A stretch of 64,000 nucleotides of DNA from Phoronis australis (Eukaryota > Phoronida > Phoronidae): assembly GCA_002633005.1 (NCBI GenBank), contig NMRA01000018.1, forward strand, positions 1,466,554-1,530,553, read 5' to 3'. Below are positions 47,501 to 57,638 of the stretch, piece by piece. Position numbers and translations under genes: made by a program. The first letter of the stretch is position 1; the number at the start of each line of letters is the position of its first letter. The notes beneath the pieces are model-generated. The model ran no database searches. It was not told the DNA's origin and saw only the letters and a list, made by a program, of their open reading frames with translations.

Positions 47501-50500
47501 GACCGGTCCATGTGCTCATAGCAAATGAAATACCATATTTCTTGGAACTGATTCCTTTTTGTAATGTACAATGTCATTTTAGCCAAAATTATTTTTATAA
47601 CATAAGCGCCCATGCCCCTATAAGCGTCCCCACTCATTTCCAGACTTCGCTAAAATAAGCGCCCAGTCCATGAATGTGTACATATTTGTGCGAAAAATGT
47701 CTTACCTCACAGTTCTAAAATTCTCCAGTAATGTATTCAATTTATCAATAATATCTGACAGTTCTGAAAAATCATTGTGCGCGGAATTTCTAGTAGACCA
47801 CGAGCCTCGCCCCTATGTCGGTATTTTAGTAGCCGTGGCTGTTTTGTACACTTCAAACCGTTCTGCAGTGCTTCAAAAAGAACGCAAAAGATTTGCTGAT
47901 CTTGCGAGGAAAGTGTTATACTATATGGTCTGGCCCTTCCGGCGAACAGACGCAGCGCACTGGTCAACGGGATTGGTATTGTATCTTTCCCGTACAGATT
48001 TTCTCCCACAACAGGAATCCAGGGCCCAGTCTCTACTCTTTGTACTCGAAACGAACTCAAAACTATTTTTGGCAATTTCTCTGCTCCTTTTGTGCGAACC
48101 TAAGATAATTGGTTATCAGACTGTGCTCGAATACATTATAGTTTATGCATAGGAGTTTCTAGTTCAAGTTTGCCCTTGAAAACCCTTATATTCGTGCTAC
48201 AAACTCGAGTAAAAACTCGAAATTTCGAGTTCAAACTCGAACTTATTGCTTTAATATTGGGTTTACAAACTGTGAACTAAGGGCAATAAATTATCTACGT
48301 AAGTTATTGTGTACTCGAGCATAGAATAATAGACACTCATCTTGAGTTCGCCCAAAAGTAGAATAGAAAATGCCAAACCTAATTTCGAGTTCCATTTCGA
48401 GTAAAAAGATTGGAGACAGGGCCCAGATTGCTTTGTATACGTAAAATTATAAAAACCGCGAATGGAAACTTGGCCAAGAAGCGCGCGCTAGGGTCTACAT
48501 GTGGGCCTGCTCAATGAGATAAATATAACTACATATGCAGCTCATTGGGCCTGCTACTCTGGCAAATGAACACTGATGACACGCACGCGCTCGCTCACTC
48601 GGTGCACACCTGTTGACTCACTTCAATACAAACGTCACGTGACAACAACATATGTGTTCGTCCAGATTTTTCTCGTTGCCGGGTGCGATCTAGCGCAGAT
48701 TTTGACTTAATCTGTGGTTAATCCCGACTCCGAGTCCACAGGAACTTAAGAATCTTAGGAAAGGCTATTTGGAAAACTTAAGGAGGATTTGAGGTAATTT
48801 GAGTCGAAACTATTTTTACTCAAGAATTCAAGTTGTCCTATCGACGATCGCGAAGCAGCGACGCATCAGTCAGCAAGTTTTCGCCCTGGGATATCAGCAC
48901 ATTTTTTTTTAAAGATTAACAACAGAGTTTGATAGCAACGCACCACAGTTTTGTAGAAAGTCTGTCATAGGTTACACATACGTCACAGCGGAGATCGGGT
49001 TTTAACCGCCGTAGGCTACAAAAAGCGTCTCCCTGGGCGCTAATTATTAGGGCAAATACGGTAACCCTAATGGTGACATCAGTGCATGAGACGATGATTT
49101 TTATTTAAAGTATTAGCAGGTTTGTGGTGACTGGCGCCAACGGCCGGGTGACTGAACTTCGGGCGAGTAGATTTTCAGGGCTCCGGCACTCGCCCAGCTG
49201 GCGAGAAGGATTTTTCAAAAAGCCTGGGTAAATCCCTGACTTCCACACTTTTCCAAAAAAGGGAAAACTACGGAGGAATGGCTGAGGAGGGTAAAAGTCT
49301 AGTTGCCGTGCGTATTTGGAGATCGATTCAACATCAGACAACTTGATTTTTGGTAACGTTGATAAGTCTTTTGACCACATCACCTTGCAGGACGATGCCA
49401 TGTTTGTCAAGGCGCCTCGTTTTCGATCAACACGACAGCAGCGCCCCACGTTCGTGAAATAGGCGAATAGCTTAGTCACTTGACGACCGATTACCATCAG
49501 GCATTTTGCTACTCAAATTTAAAGTATTTTAAAGTAAAATTTCGTAACGAAATGTTCCAAATAAAGACATGCAATTAAGTCAACAGTTAGAGGACATTGA
49601 GAAACATATGCCCCATGCCCACATTTACAAATGTAGAGTTTCTATTGTCAAGTCTCTGCATAGGCCTTTGGTGACCAGCATCTACAGAGGCCAATTAACT
49701 AGGTCACAGCTGTGATGGACAATTGAAATGGCAACCTGTAAGGAAAAATGATTGGCACTCTTGGATCTGATTGTGGTGAAAAGATAGGGTTCAAGGTACT
49801 GAAATAACATGTGTTGTGTTCAATTTCCCTGCCAGCATGGAGTGCGTTAGGCCACTTGATTCCAGTTTGAAATACGATACCTGTGGTAGGTGCAGCTGAA
49901 CACCAGAGAAACTCGGCTTTGTACTGAAATATCAAAGCTGTCACAAAATTCCTGAATAATCCGGGATTGAAACATCATATTGCAAAACCAAAAACATATT
50001 CTGTAAGGTCATCTTATGATCTATTGAAATTCCAAGTTTCAAAAGAATTCAACAAATTTTATCTTATTAATTTTTGTCTTTTTTAATAACAAAACTTAAG
50101 TATCTCAAAAATGTAAGATTTAGAGGTAAATTCTTGTAGATTCATAGAGTATTTCATAGAGAATTAATAGACCAATGTTAGCAATGTTTGTTCAATCCAT
50201 TTATGAGGCACGTTCAAGTCAAATGAAAAATACAAAATGACTGCCATAGGTACCATCTTGAATGTATGTTTTACATCATGACTTACAAGTTTCTTTACAA
50301 GTTAACCCCACTCACCCAGGTCACCTGCAGACAGCCCATTACCACACCCTTTATGTTTCCATTGCATAAACCTAATCTGGTGGAAATAACTACAGGTTCA
50401 CTACTTTCCAAAAAAAAAAAAATTTATACGCTCAATTAACTCTGGACATGTCTTCCTAAATTATATGGCTTGACTTGCTGTCACCAGAATTGCCTTGTTG

Positions 50501-53500
50501 TCCTGAGATACCACACGCGATGAAGCACCTCGCCTAGCCTCGTCTTGATGTAGCATGGTCTGTTGACGCTATGTCATGAAGAAAGTCAACACGTGTGCAC
50601 AACCGCTATGGAGGTAAAAAATTCAAAACTGAAAGTCATTGCATAAATATTGCGGCCTATGTTGGAGAAACTGTGTTTTGAGGAAAAGTTGGGGTACGTT
50701 GATATAAAGGTCGCCTTATCCGCCATCTTGAAACAGAAGCAGTTGAAGCTTTGCTTATCGGTTATGTGTTCCTAAGATGAGTTTTAAGAAGTGTTCAAGT
50801 GAGATTTTGAAAACACAATCGCTGCCACATGTACCATCTTGAATCTGATCATGATGTAAAACAATGGGCATCAACCTGTTAAACCATCTGTTAGCTTGCA
50901 TTTTTGTCTTCGATCCAGAACTGATTATAGCAATTGACACTCCCTGAAACACTGACATCTTGACATTGGTGTGAAATGCATTTAAGATAGAGACTTTTTT
51001 AGTATGCGTATCTGATAAGATAGCATTCAGTTCTGGTATTGGTGTTTTTATTTGTTGGTGACGGTTTGCTCCTAGGACTAGCAACTAATTTTTTTCGGCG
51101 AAATTCTCTTACAAGGTGACCTAACAAAACGAACCATGTAAATTTTGGCGTGAAATTCTCAATTGTAGTTCTTAGACTGAAGTTTGTCTGCCAAATTAAA
51201 AAAATAAATGATTTGTGCATGAGTAATTAAAATGTGTATGGGTTTGTTCTTTTTAGGTTTTCGGGTCACCCTGTTCTCAACCATGTGTGCATAATCAGAA
51301 TTTGATGTGGAAAGTCAAAATTTTTCCCAGTTTATTTAAAAGTAGTGGTTATCCCTTAATTGTATTATTTATATTTTTGACATGAGTTATGATAAAAGTT
51401 TCACACGAGTGACCATTCAACCCACACTTAGCACTGTTAGTCTCTTGTTTTTTCAAGGAAATAACAATAAAGTCACTGGTAACGTTACTGCATTCAAAGT
51501 GATTTATCCTTGTCTGAAGTCATCAATTTTGCCTAAGTAATTGAATTTTTGTTAGTTCATAAATATTTTTTGTTTGGCTAATTTGTTTGGAAACAGTCTC
51601 TAAAAATTCTGTTCTTTTGAAAATTCTGTACATCACTTCACAATGACTATGCTGTGTTTAATGTGATTTACTCACTGGTATTCTGTTTAACTATGAAAAG
51701 CATCAAATCCGTCAGCTTTCTTATGCAACCGTTCACATCTGAAATGATAATTAGTGTTTAATCCGAATCCTGACATTTGCAGGATATTGCGTTCTGTCAT
51801 ATTTGACATGGCAGGTAGACCTATTCCCTGCTTGTGACAGTCTTTAATTCACCGGGTGGACTACCTATCTAAGATTTTGACACGCAGATGTAGCAAAACA
51901 ATTTGTCATTAAGAGTGGGTTAATCAAACCTCTGTGGCATTGACCAGACCTTCGTGGGCTGGCAGCTTCCTACCTGAATGGGAAACCCGATGGGTGCACC
52001 TGCGTTAATGACACATGACTAGTATTGGTACACTCAACCTTGGTGCGCATACTATATGATAATGAAATTAAGTAGTGAGATATCATATGCTCACCATGTG
52101 TATGGAAATGTGTATGGAATAAAAGCATAACATTATCTAATGCCCAGCTTATTAATTTCGTTTAGAAAAAAGTAATACTGTTGGGTTAGTGCTGTAGTGA
52201 ATAGTTAATTGTTGATCGACCTGTGTACTTCATTTCTGTTTTTGTAAAACTTCTACTGACCTGAACTTTATCTGTAGCAGATTTTTTGCATGAGCGGCGC
52301 TCCACAATGAAATATTTTTTACAAACGTCTTTTCCGTAATTAAGAATTTAAAATCGTCAGTGCTATCTTCATATGTATTGAAAATAGATGTGCTTTTGGA
52401 CAGGCTTAACGATTTTTAAGGGATTTAATGGTGCACCAAAACATGCTCTGTGTGTGACTTGTACCTTGCATGTACATGGGCGGCATACCATAGCGGGCTC
52501 TTGTCAGTGCTACGCCACACATGGTCTATAGGCGATGCACCAGGGGGCTTTAGCTCTTCAGTGCTGCGCGCCCATGAGGTATTAAACCAAGGGTGCTTGA
52601 AATGCGACAGCTGTACATCACCAGTCCTTTTTAGGGGCTTGAGGAAGACTTTCATAGTTGAGGTTTTTATAATAAGTGTGACGGAGTGAATGTCATCAGC
52701 TCACATTAACTCATTTTACAGCCGCTGAAAATTCAAGAGGATCGCTACAGAAAAACTGAATCATGACCTCATTTATTAAACGCACAACTTAATTACTAGG
52801 AAATACTGATTTTTAGGATCTACATCATGAAGCCTAATTGTCAGGAATTGTCAATCATGGAATTGGTGCTCTAAACTTGATATTGGTCAACTGGTGTTTT
52901 GTGTGAAAATCAACCTTATAGGTTGCAATATAGATAATTATTTTAAGAGTTAATTAACCGCAATATCAACTCTGGCCAGTTAGCTGTTTGCAAAGTTGAT
53001 CTGTCCAATTGTGCAGATGTGTAATTGACTAATGGGACACATGACTGATAAAAGCATGAATTATTGCCATTTTATAAGCATAATGAATGATTTAGAGGAC
53101 CATTTACAATGCATAATCTGTACTGCAATCAATCACTCTGGTTCTTATGTCCTTAATACCTTGTGAAAAAGACTTGTCAAAAAACATTTATAAAGTTTTT
53201 ATGTGCCCACATATATATAAAAATGCAGTCTCGTGTCACCATCCTGTCTGGGCTTCTAGGTGTCTTTTTATTTCAGATATGCAATGCTATTTGGCACTTG
53301 GGCCAAGTCATGGCATTACTAGAGTGGTATATGCCACTTTTTAATGTCATGCCCTCTAGGGCTAGAATGGTGGAACTGCTCAGTGTTTTTGCTATTTATA
53401 AGATTACTTCCAATGAACAGATTTCAATGAAACGTGACACAGAGGTATGTGTTGACAATATGTTGGCACCAGTCGATTTTATTGTGAATGCTCACAGCCA

Positions 53501-56500
53501 CTACAGCAGATCCCCTTGTGTCCATTTTGGTGTTGGCAAGGGGGATTTTAATTTGGCGTTAGTTTAAAGGCCGAAATACCAATGGTTTTGTCATTAAATT
53601 ATTGTCTTATTGTACTTTCCACGACCATGATAAGCACCCCTGGAATCACTTTGCTGACGGCACTAGCTGCGAGTGCTCTTAATGCCTCGGTGGCCATACC
53701 ATGGAAATGTTAAGAGTTGCTAACTACCTTTGCAATTATCGCCATTTTATGAGTACAAAACCTATGGTTGGGAGGAGCGTGATATGTGAAAATGGTGGTA
53801 GTTGTGAATGACAGCATAGTAAGCAATAAGGGTGGCGGGTTTCTGCCTGCAATCCCTGTATAAAGTAAGTGGTGGCCTTTTCACCCGAGCCAGTATGATG
53901 CCAAAGTTTTATCAATCATTTTTGATACTGTTGTTCACCATTTGTGTGTAGTACTAACTCAATAAAACCAAAACCTCCATGGGAACATAAATTTTGAAAT
54001 GATATGAATAAAAACTAGTAACTGGTGTATAACAGTGAATTGCATGTGCTCTACAAATGGACATATTCTTTATTATGGCCATATAAGTCACAATACCCTG
54101 TCGTAAAAAGTTAAAAACTGCTTTAATAATGCATCTTGTTTTAGTAGAGCTATGTTAAAAATGCCCTATATGCTTTCTGCCCGCATGCTCATGTGGGCAA
54201 TATCGAGACAACAGTTGCAGATAATTGCAGGAATTTTAAATCAGGTTTTAGTTTTTGAAACACTTTGAATTCGTGCAAGACAGTTTTTAATATTTTCCCT
54301 GATATTGTGGGATAAACTGAATGACTGTTAGAATCATGTGAGATTGTCAAGTACAATTGACAACATAAGTGGTGAGAACATGTGTGACCTTGGAGTGACA
54401 CTAAAAACTGCTTGTTACCTTCAGAAATGGATTTGAGATGCCAGCATTCTTTAATTTTAATTTCTTATTTGTTTGAAGTTGACTACAAATCTTAACCATA
54501 ATTGATCTTGTAACTGTGCGTCGTTAATATTTTTTTAATTAGTTGGTTTTTGTTGGGCTCTGCAGAGCCCCAGTGTTTTTTATTTATTAAGACGCTCTGT
54601 TTTGTTTCCTTTCAGCTTCAGAGAATGTTTGCCCTGAGGTGTCCCAGAATCGTGCTGTGAAAGTGAACAGACAGAACTGTGCTGATGTTAGATGTGTTGA
54701 TGTGAAACACGAAGACGGTCACAAACAAACAACCTGTGTGAGAGAAAATAGTTCAGTAACCATGGATTGGCATTCGGAACAAATTGCCGGTATGCCAATT
54801 GATAACTGTTGCTACACTGACGAACCTATTGATTTGTCAATGAAGTCAAGGAATGTAGAGTGTGATGTTACAGGAAATGGCAGCAGCTCACCAGTCCCGC
54901 CATTGAAGCCTCCTTCAAGTCTGCAAGCTCTAGAACTGAAGTTTGGTGGAAAGCGATCCAACTTCCTCTCTGGCACAGCCAACATGTTGCGCGTCTGTGG
55001 TGAAACAACACACAGCAGTGGCAATCGTGCACACTCAGGATCTGTGATTCCTGTACAGATGCACGCTACCAGCCCTCTTGATAAATACCTCGGAGTGGCA
55101 AAAATAGATAACAATACGAGCGCGTGTCCGAAAGTGTCTAGCAGGCAAAACACGTTAGAACGAGCAAGGGCCAGGCTTCACAGGGAGAGCTCAAATCACA
55201 CAAAGTTTATATGCATTTGTGGAATGCGGTTCGAGTCTCTTTATGATATGAGCATTCACTTGAAGAAAACTGGACACGTAACAAGTAAGGAGAATGGCAA
55301 GCTAGCGGATTACCCCAAACTGGTGAGGGGACAGGACATGTGGCTCAATCGTGGCTCAGCTCAGACTAGGGAGATTCTGAAGTGTATTCGCTGTCGGGAG
55401 TCGTTCAAGTCCTTACCAGATCTCACAGTTCACATGATGAAGACTAAACACTACACTAGCATAATGAGCCAAAGTTGTCAGATGGAAGGACAGTCCAAAA
55501 TTCTGGGTCCTGTTGACGACACGGTGAAGAAGGTGTGTGGACCTGTTTCCTGCAAAGTTTGCGCTAGCTCATTCTCATCTATGGAGAAATTGGCTATTCA
55601 CATGAGCAGTACAGGTCACCACAAGAAAAGGATCCGTAATAAGGAAATGAAGGATTGGAGATGGCACAGGAAAGGTCGAGAGAAAATGAAATGTGGCGTG
55701 TGTAAGACTAAGTTTTCAAGTGTTGAATGCTTAGACAAACACTTAAAAATATCTGGTCATCAGTTTGTTCTGTTGAAGAAAATGTACATGTCTCCATTCA
55801 GGCTGTCTTCTTTGCCTACTGAGCATAGTCATTCAAAGCATGACTGGACTGGAGATAGAACTGAACAGACTGTTTCACCCACTTTTAACGGTCGCCCAAA
55901 TTACGACTTAATGAAAAATAGTGCATCAAGTTCTAGTAAAAGAAACCTGGTGACTAAAAGTACAAATACTGGGAGCCATGATTTCAGCAAATTAACAACT
56001 GAACTGACGGTTGAGTGTGAAAAATGTTTTAAGGTAATCGGAGCCGACATGTTTTCTAGTCATGTTAGGGAATGCCTGTTATTTCCTGAACGCAATGCCC
56101 TGCAACTTCTGAACTCCAAGTTTGGTAGACATTCTCTAGTTTTAGCAGATGAACATTCCTCTAGTCATGATGACCAATCTTCATCACTGATAGATAAGGT
56201 TTCCAGTGATTCATCATCACCCGAGATTCCAGTGAATGGGTCTTCAGGAAGTACAACTGAATTCTGGGCTGATGGCATGACTGAAGCTTGCGAGGTTCAA
56301 GCTGAAGTGAACAGAGGTCCTAAGTACTTAGCTCCTGATGGTGAAGAAACAGTTGAGTCAACTAAGATCTTCAGTGCTCTAGAGAGTATGATAGCAAAAA
56401 AAATTGCGGAGAAGTCAAAGGACATGGCGAATCTTCACGAGAAACGATTGTTCCTGGATATCTGGCCATCAGTTATTCCTGATAACAAAGAAGTTTCTGA

Positions 56501-57638
56501 CTCGTGTAGGTCGACGGGGTCGGTGGGAGAGCCAGCATCCAGCATAAAGATTGAGGCTACATGGGACGAGGATGTCTGTGACCATCGCAGTGTTGTAGAG
56601 CAGCAGCAACAGAGACAGCAACTGCTGCCGGCAAATGGTGAAGTTCACATACAAGTAAGGAGAGACAGAGCTACAGAGTACAGGGAGCCTAACAGTATTG
56701 ATTTGGGCACAAAAACACGACTGGCAAAAAGGAGATTCTCCGATTCAATTTGTTCTGACTCGAGTCCTGCAAAATCAAGGAGGCCATCCTCGGCACCTTC
56801 TCATACGTTGTCCGAATCTCATGACGATAGGTTTGACGCAGAGGGAACTCCGAAAATGGATGTGGATGACCAGCCCAGGATTCGCTTGGAGGGGAAGTAT
56901 CTGCAGATAGACTCGAAAAGTTTGGTCAGCGAACCAGTTTTGAAGTCACTGGAGAGTCTTGTTAAAGCTAAGATATCTAATGTTGCTGCTGTGCAACAGA
57001 ATACAGAGACTATCGCACAGAGGTACGTTTCATGTTTGAAACCCGTAGAAAATAGTGATGAAAATCCACTAGACAGTCTGAGGAAACTGATATCCACGAC
57101 GGGTTCAACACTCAAGGATACCACCAATATGGCTACAATTCTTGGTACGACCAATCTACCCAATGTAGACATGATTCCACCGAACAACGAGCCATCCTTG
57201 ATTCATGATCTTCACAAGGACCAGTATCCCTCAAAACTGCTCGGCCATGGTTTGCAAGTTCATGCGAATATGCCCTCAAAATCACCTGAAGCATTAGATT
57301 TGTCAACGGATGTCAAAAAGTCACCATCATCCCCGTCCAATGCCAGCTCTCTAGATGATATGGACAATAAAAACGTGAGGTTGTCTAGTACAAAACTAGA
57401 ATTGCAAACAGAGATGGTGGGTAATTTCTTATACTCACATGAGGGGGCTGTTTGCAGACATTGCAGGCGGGTTTTTCGTACTAAGGGTGGACTGCGCTAT
57501 CACATGACTTCTTGTGTGCCAGCTTCACTGCTGGAAGCAAGAGAGTCTAGTGTAAAGAACACAATTCAGAAGCATTTCCAAAGGTCACAGTTCACGCGTT
57601 ACTACAAGTGGGCTGAGGAGTTGTCTGGTAAATCTTAG
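23573..57638 (+). CDS. tsh: Teashirt-like zinc-finger transcription factor (two coding exons, 1020 aa)
   Basis: Exon 1 is 23573-23612 (13 codons plus one base); exon 2 is 54616-57638 (stop TAG). The phases join to one 1020-aa frame. Teashirt proteins are nuclear transcriptional regulators, often repressors, of body patterning. Visible parts: the N-terminal MPRRKQ motif; PIDLS (about residues 84-88) and ALDLS (about 906-910), both like the CtBP-binding PxDLS motif; four teashirt-type fingers spaced C-x2-C-x12-H-x5-H (about 213-234, 270-292, 326-348, 373-395), the second reading CIRCRESFKSLPDLTVHMMK, very close to the TSHZ finger; a C2HC finger near 481-500; and a last C2HC finger near 960-980. 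No homeodomain, unlike vertebrate TSHZ1-3. Finger 1 has C-x-C instead of C-x2-C. It could equally be named tiptop/tshz-like. The family call is firm. Confidence 0.9.
27584..28090. mobile_element. ~507-bp TIR element with AGGGCCTGTC ends (3-bp TSD)
   Basis: The left end AGGGCCTGTCGTACT is matched by AGGCCTTGTCATACT on the complement of the right end. Both sides are flanked by TCA (27581-27583, 28091-28093). The interior carries many GTTAACTTCG/CGAAGTTAAC words in both orientations, a repeated subterminal motif of the kind a transposase binds. No coding capacity. Confidence 0.75.
29545..29850. repeat. ~104-bp tandem repeat, nearly three units
   Basis: Units start GAGATTATCTCAGT at 29545, 29651 and 29753. 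The first two are almost identical over CTAGCAGTTATGTTTCTGCT and GCTCAAATGAGATTTAAATA; the third is diverged and shortened. Confidence 0.88.
30500..31290. repeat. Degenerate tandem repeat region
   Basis: Recurring words GAAATTTGGCAA(A/G)TG, TCTCCTAAA and TCTGTGCCA(C/T)CT(G/A)(G/T)TG appear several times in the same order with heavy divergence. A 150-codon open frame at 30580-31032 lies inside and looks like a by-product of the repeat. Confidence 0.45.
33787..33900. repeat. Dispersed repeat, copy B (GGGTCC..TTTTTGAGTCCA)
   Basis: It contains GGGTCCTTTTTGAGTCCACT, CTCTAAATGAGTGGGTA and CTACCCCCA, matching the order at 23287-23420 in the same orientation. Confidence 0.55.
38543..38618. repeat. 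(GT)n microsatellite
   Basis: About 75 bp of near-perfect GT dinucleotide repeat with two GC interruptions. Confidence 0.95.
38723..39675 (+). mobile_element. TACCGTATT-ended TIR element, copy 1 (forward)
   Basis: The left end TACCCTATGCGCCCTAATAA is matched on the complement of the right end by TACCGTATTCTCCCTAATAA. 953 bp. The order of words (GCTTCAAAAAGAACGC, TTGCTGATCTTGCGAGGAA, CAGACGCAGCG, TGCGATCTAGCGCAGATTT, CAGCGACGCATCAGTC, GCACCACAGTTTTGT) is shared with 39917-42280 (inverted) and 47595-49063. No intact transposase frame. Confidence 0.8.
40880..41240. mobile_element. Partial member of the TAAGGTTATGTAG family
   Basis: It shares CAGTAAAAGTGTATATTTTC, AGAAAGGTACATTCATA and downstream words with 17885-18180 in the same orientation. 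Ends are not clear. It is inside the insert that splits the TACCGTATT element at 39917-42280. Confidence 0.5.
41571..41638. repeat. Short palindromic tandem repeat with three AGGTCA words
   Basis: The 20-bp palindromic unit GACCTACTTAAAAGTAGGTC occurs at both ends with a decayed one between. AGGTCA is at 41588, 41610 and 41632, spaced 22 bp apart, and TGACCT occurs on the other strand of the first unit. Confidence 0.8.
43231..43342. repeat. Dispersed ~115-bp repeat (also in an RNF10 intron)
   Basis: The word order TTGTATTCATTGA, ACTTGTAAATGTGAA, GGTGACCT(C/T)TGCACTAAT, ACGTA(T/C)CTCG(C/T) and GGCTCGCAT matches 6413-6530 and its allelic copy 9945-10060. Confidence 0.8.
43640..43965. mobile_element. 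Partial member of the TAAGGTTATGTAG family, inverted
   Basis: It shares TTTCTACTTCCAAAAGATAA, AAATTTGGTCATGTCATTGA and the end GTCCTATGCAACCTTA with 46440-46745, and is inverted relative to 17839-18321. The left end is lost. Confidence 0.5.
44191..44266. repeat. ~30-bp imperfect hairpin
   Basis: The left arm GCCTCGGTCAATTGGCTAAG and the complement of the right arm GCCTCAGCTGGGTCAACCAG align with gaps, both containing GGTCAA and GCTAAGACA. A smaller perfect hairpin (ACGACATCA / TGATGTCGT) lies just upstream near 44130. Confidence 0.6.
44865..46255. mobile_element. GGCCC-ended TIR element, 1391 bp (3-bp TSD CAT)
   Basis: It has perfect 31-bp terminal inverted repeats (44865-44895 and 46225-46255) starting GGCCCGGTCTCC, flanked on both sides by CAT (44862-44864, 46256-46258). 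Next to the TIRs are many ACTCGAAA/TTTCGAGT and GAGTACG words in both orientations. No transposase frame is present, so it is non-autonomous. The middle (45190-46080) shows no recognisable coding sequence. Confidence 0.88.
46440..46745. mobile_element. Partial member of the TAAGGTTATGTAG family, inverted
   Basis: It contains GAAATTTGGTTGTGTTATTG, TTCTACTTCCAGAAAATATA and TAGGTCCTACATAACTTA, aligning with 43640-43965 and with the complement of 17839-18321. The left end is lost. Confidence 0.5.
47595..49063 (+). mobile_element. TACCGTATT-ended TIR element, copy 3, with a nested insertion
   Basis: The left end is eroded (ATAAGCGCCCATGCCCCTAT) and the right end TTAGGGCAAATACGGTA is intact. The internal word order is as in copy 1, but interrupted at 48023-48423 by a GGCCC-ended element. 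The host element is therefore older than its guest. Confidence 0.78.
48023..48423. mobile_element. GGCCC-ended TIR element, 401 bp (3-bp TSD CAG), nested
   Basis: The left end is GGCCCAGTCTCTACTCTTTG. The right end on the complement is GGCCCTGTCTCCAATCTTTT. Flanks are CAG (48020-48022) and CAG (48424-48426). Internal ACTCGAAATTTCGAGT palindromic words link it to 44865-46255. It is inserted in the TACCGTATT element at 47595-49063. Confidence 0.85.
52480..52575. repeat. Diverged pair of the 20716-20860 repeat units
   Basis: The words GGCGGCATACCATAG, GTCAGTGCTACGCC, CATGGTCTATAGGCG, TGCACCAGGGGGCT and TTCAGTGCTGCGCGCCCATG follow the order of the 20716-20860 units. Confidence 0.55.
54555..54570. 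other. Perfect 16-bp palindrome before the tsh main exon
   Basis: GGGCTCTGCAGAGCCC lies 45 bp upstream of the exon at 54616, in the intron and outside the polypyrimidine tract. It would form a tight hairpin in the pre-mRNA. Function unknown. Confidence 0.75.
54616..57638 (+). CDS. tsh: tsh main exon (fingers, PxDLS motifs, stop)
   Basis: Acceptor TCCTTTCAG ends at 54615. The frame is open for 1007 codons to TAG at 57636-57638. Codons before 54639 (SENVCPE) are part of the exon, so the GTG at 54639 is internal Val, not a start. The single 3-kb exon carrying all the fingers is the usual teashirt gene structure. A short Gln run (EQQQQRQQ) and a basic TRLAKRRFSD segment, possibly a nuclear localisation signal, are in the middle. 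Confidence 0.93.

Larger units (their letters stand above)
23613..54615 (+). other. tsh: 31-kb intron of tsh
   Basis: A GT-AG intron with no supported gene inside. The identified content is TIR elements (27584-28090; 38723-39675; 39917-42280; 44865-46255; 47595-49063 with 48023-48423 nested), tandem repeats (29545-29850), a GT microsatellite (38543-38618), and other repeats listed separately. Stretches such as 24-27 kb, 31.5-38 kb and 49.5-54.5 kb hold nothing I can name. They are where tsh enhancers would be sought, but conservation cannot be judged from one sequence. Confidence 0.8.

Noticed and set aside
47058-47521. Overlapping + strand frames near 47 kb
   Set aside because: Several short frames in different phases, no domain, repeat-derived surroundings.
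49105-49497. 130-codon open frame on the - strand
   Set aside because: Composition is fairly protein-like but no family is recognised and it sits next to repeats inside the tsh intron; not enough to call a gene.
53163-53567. 134-codon open frame on the + strand
   Set aside because: No domain, no conserved motif and no splice signals that would link it to tsh; treated as a chance frame in the intron.
54639-57638. Treating the GTG at 54639 as the tsh start codon
   Set aside because: The frame continues upstream to the acceptor at 54615 and joins in phase to the ATG exon at 23573, so this codon is an internal Val.
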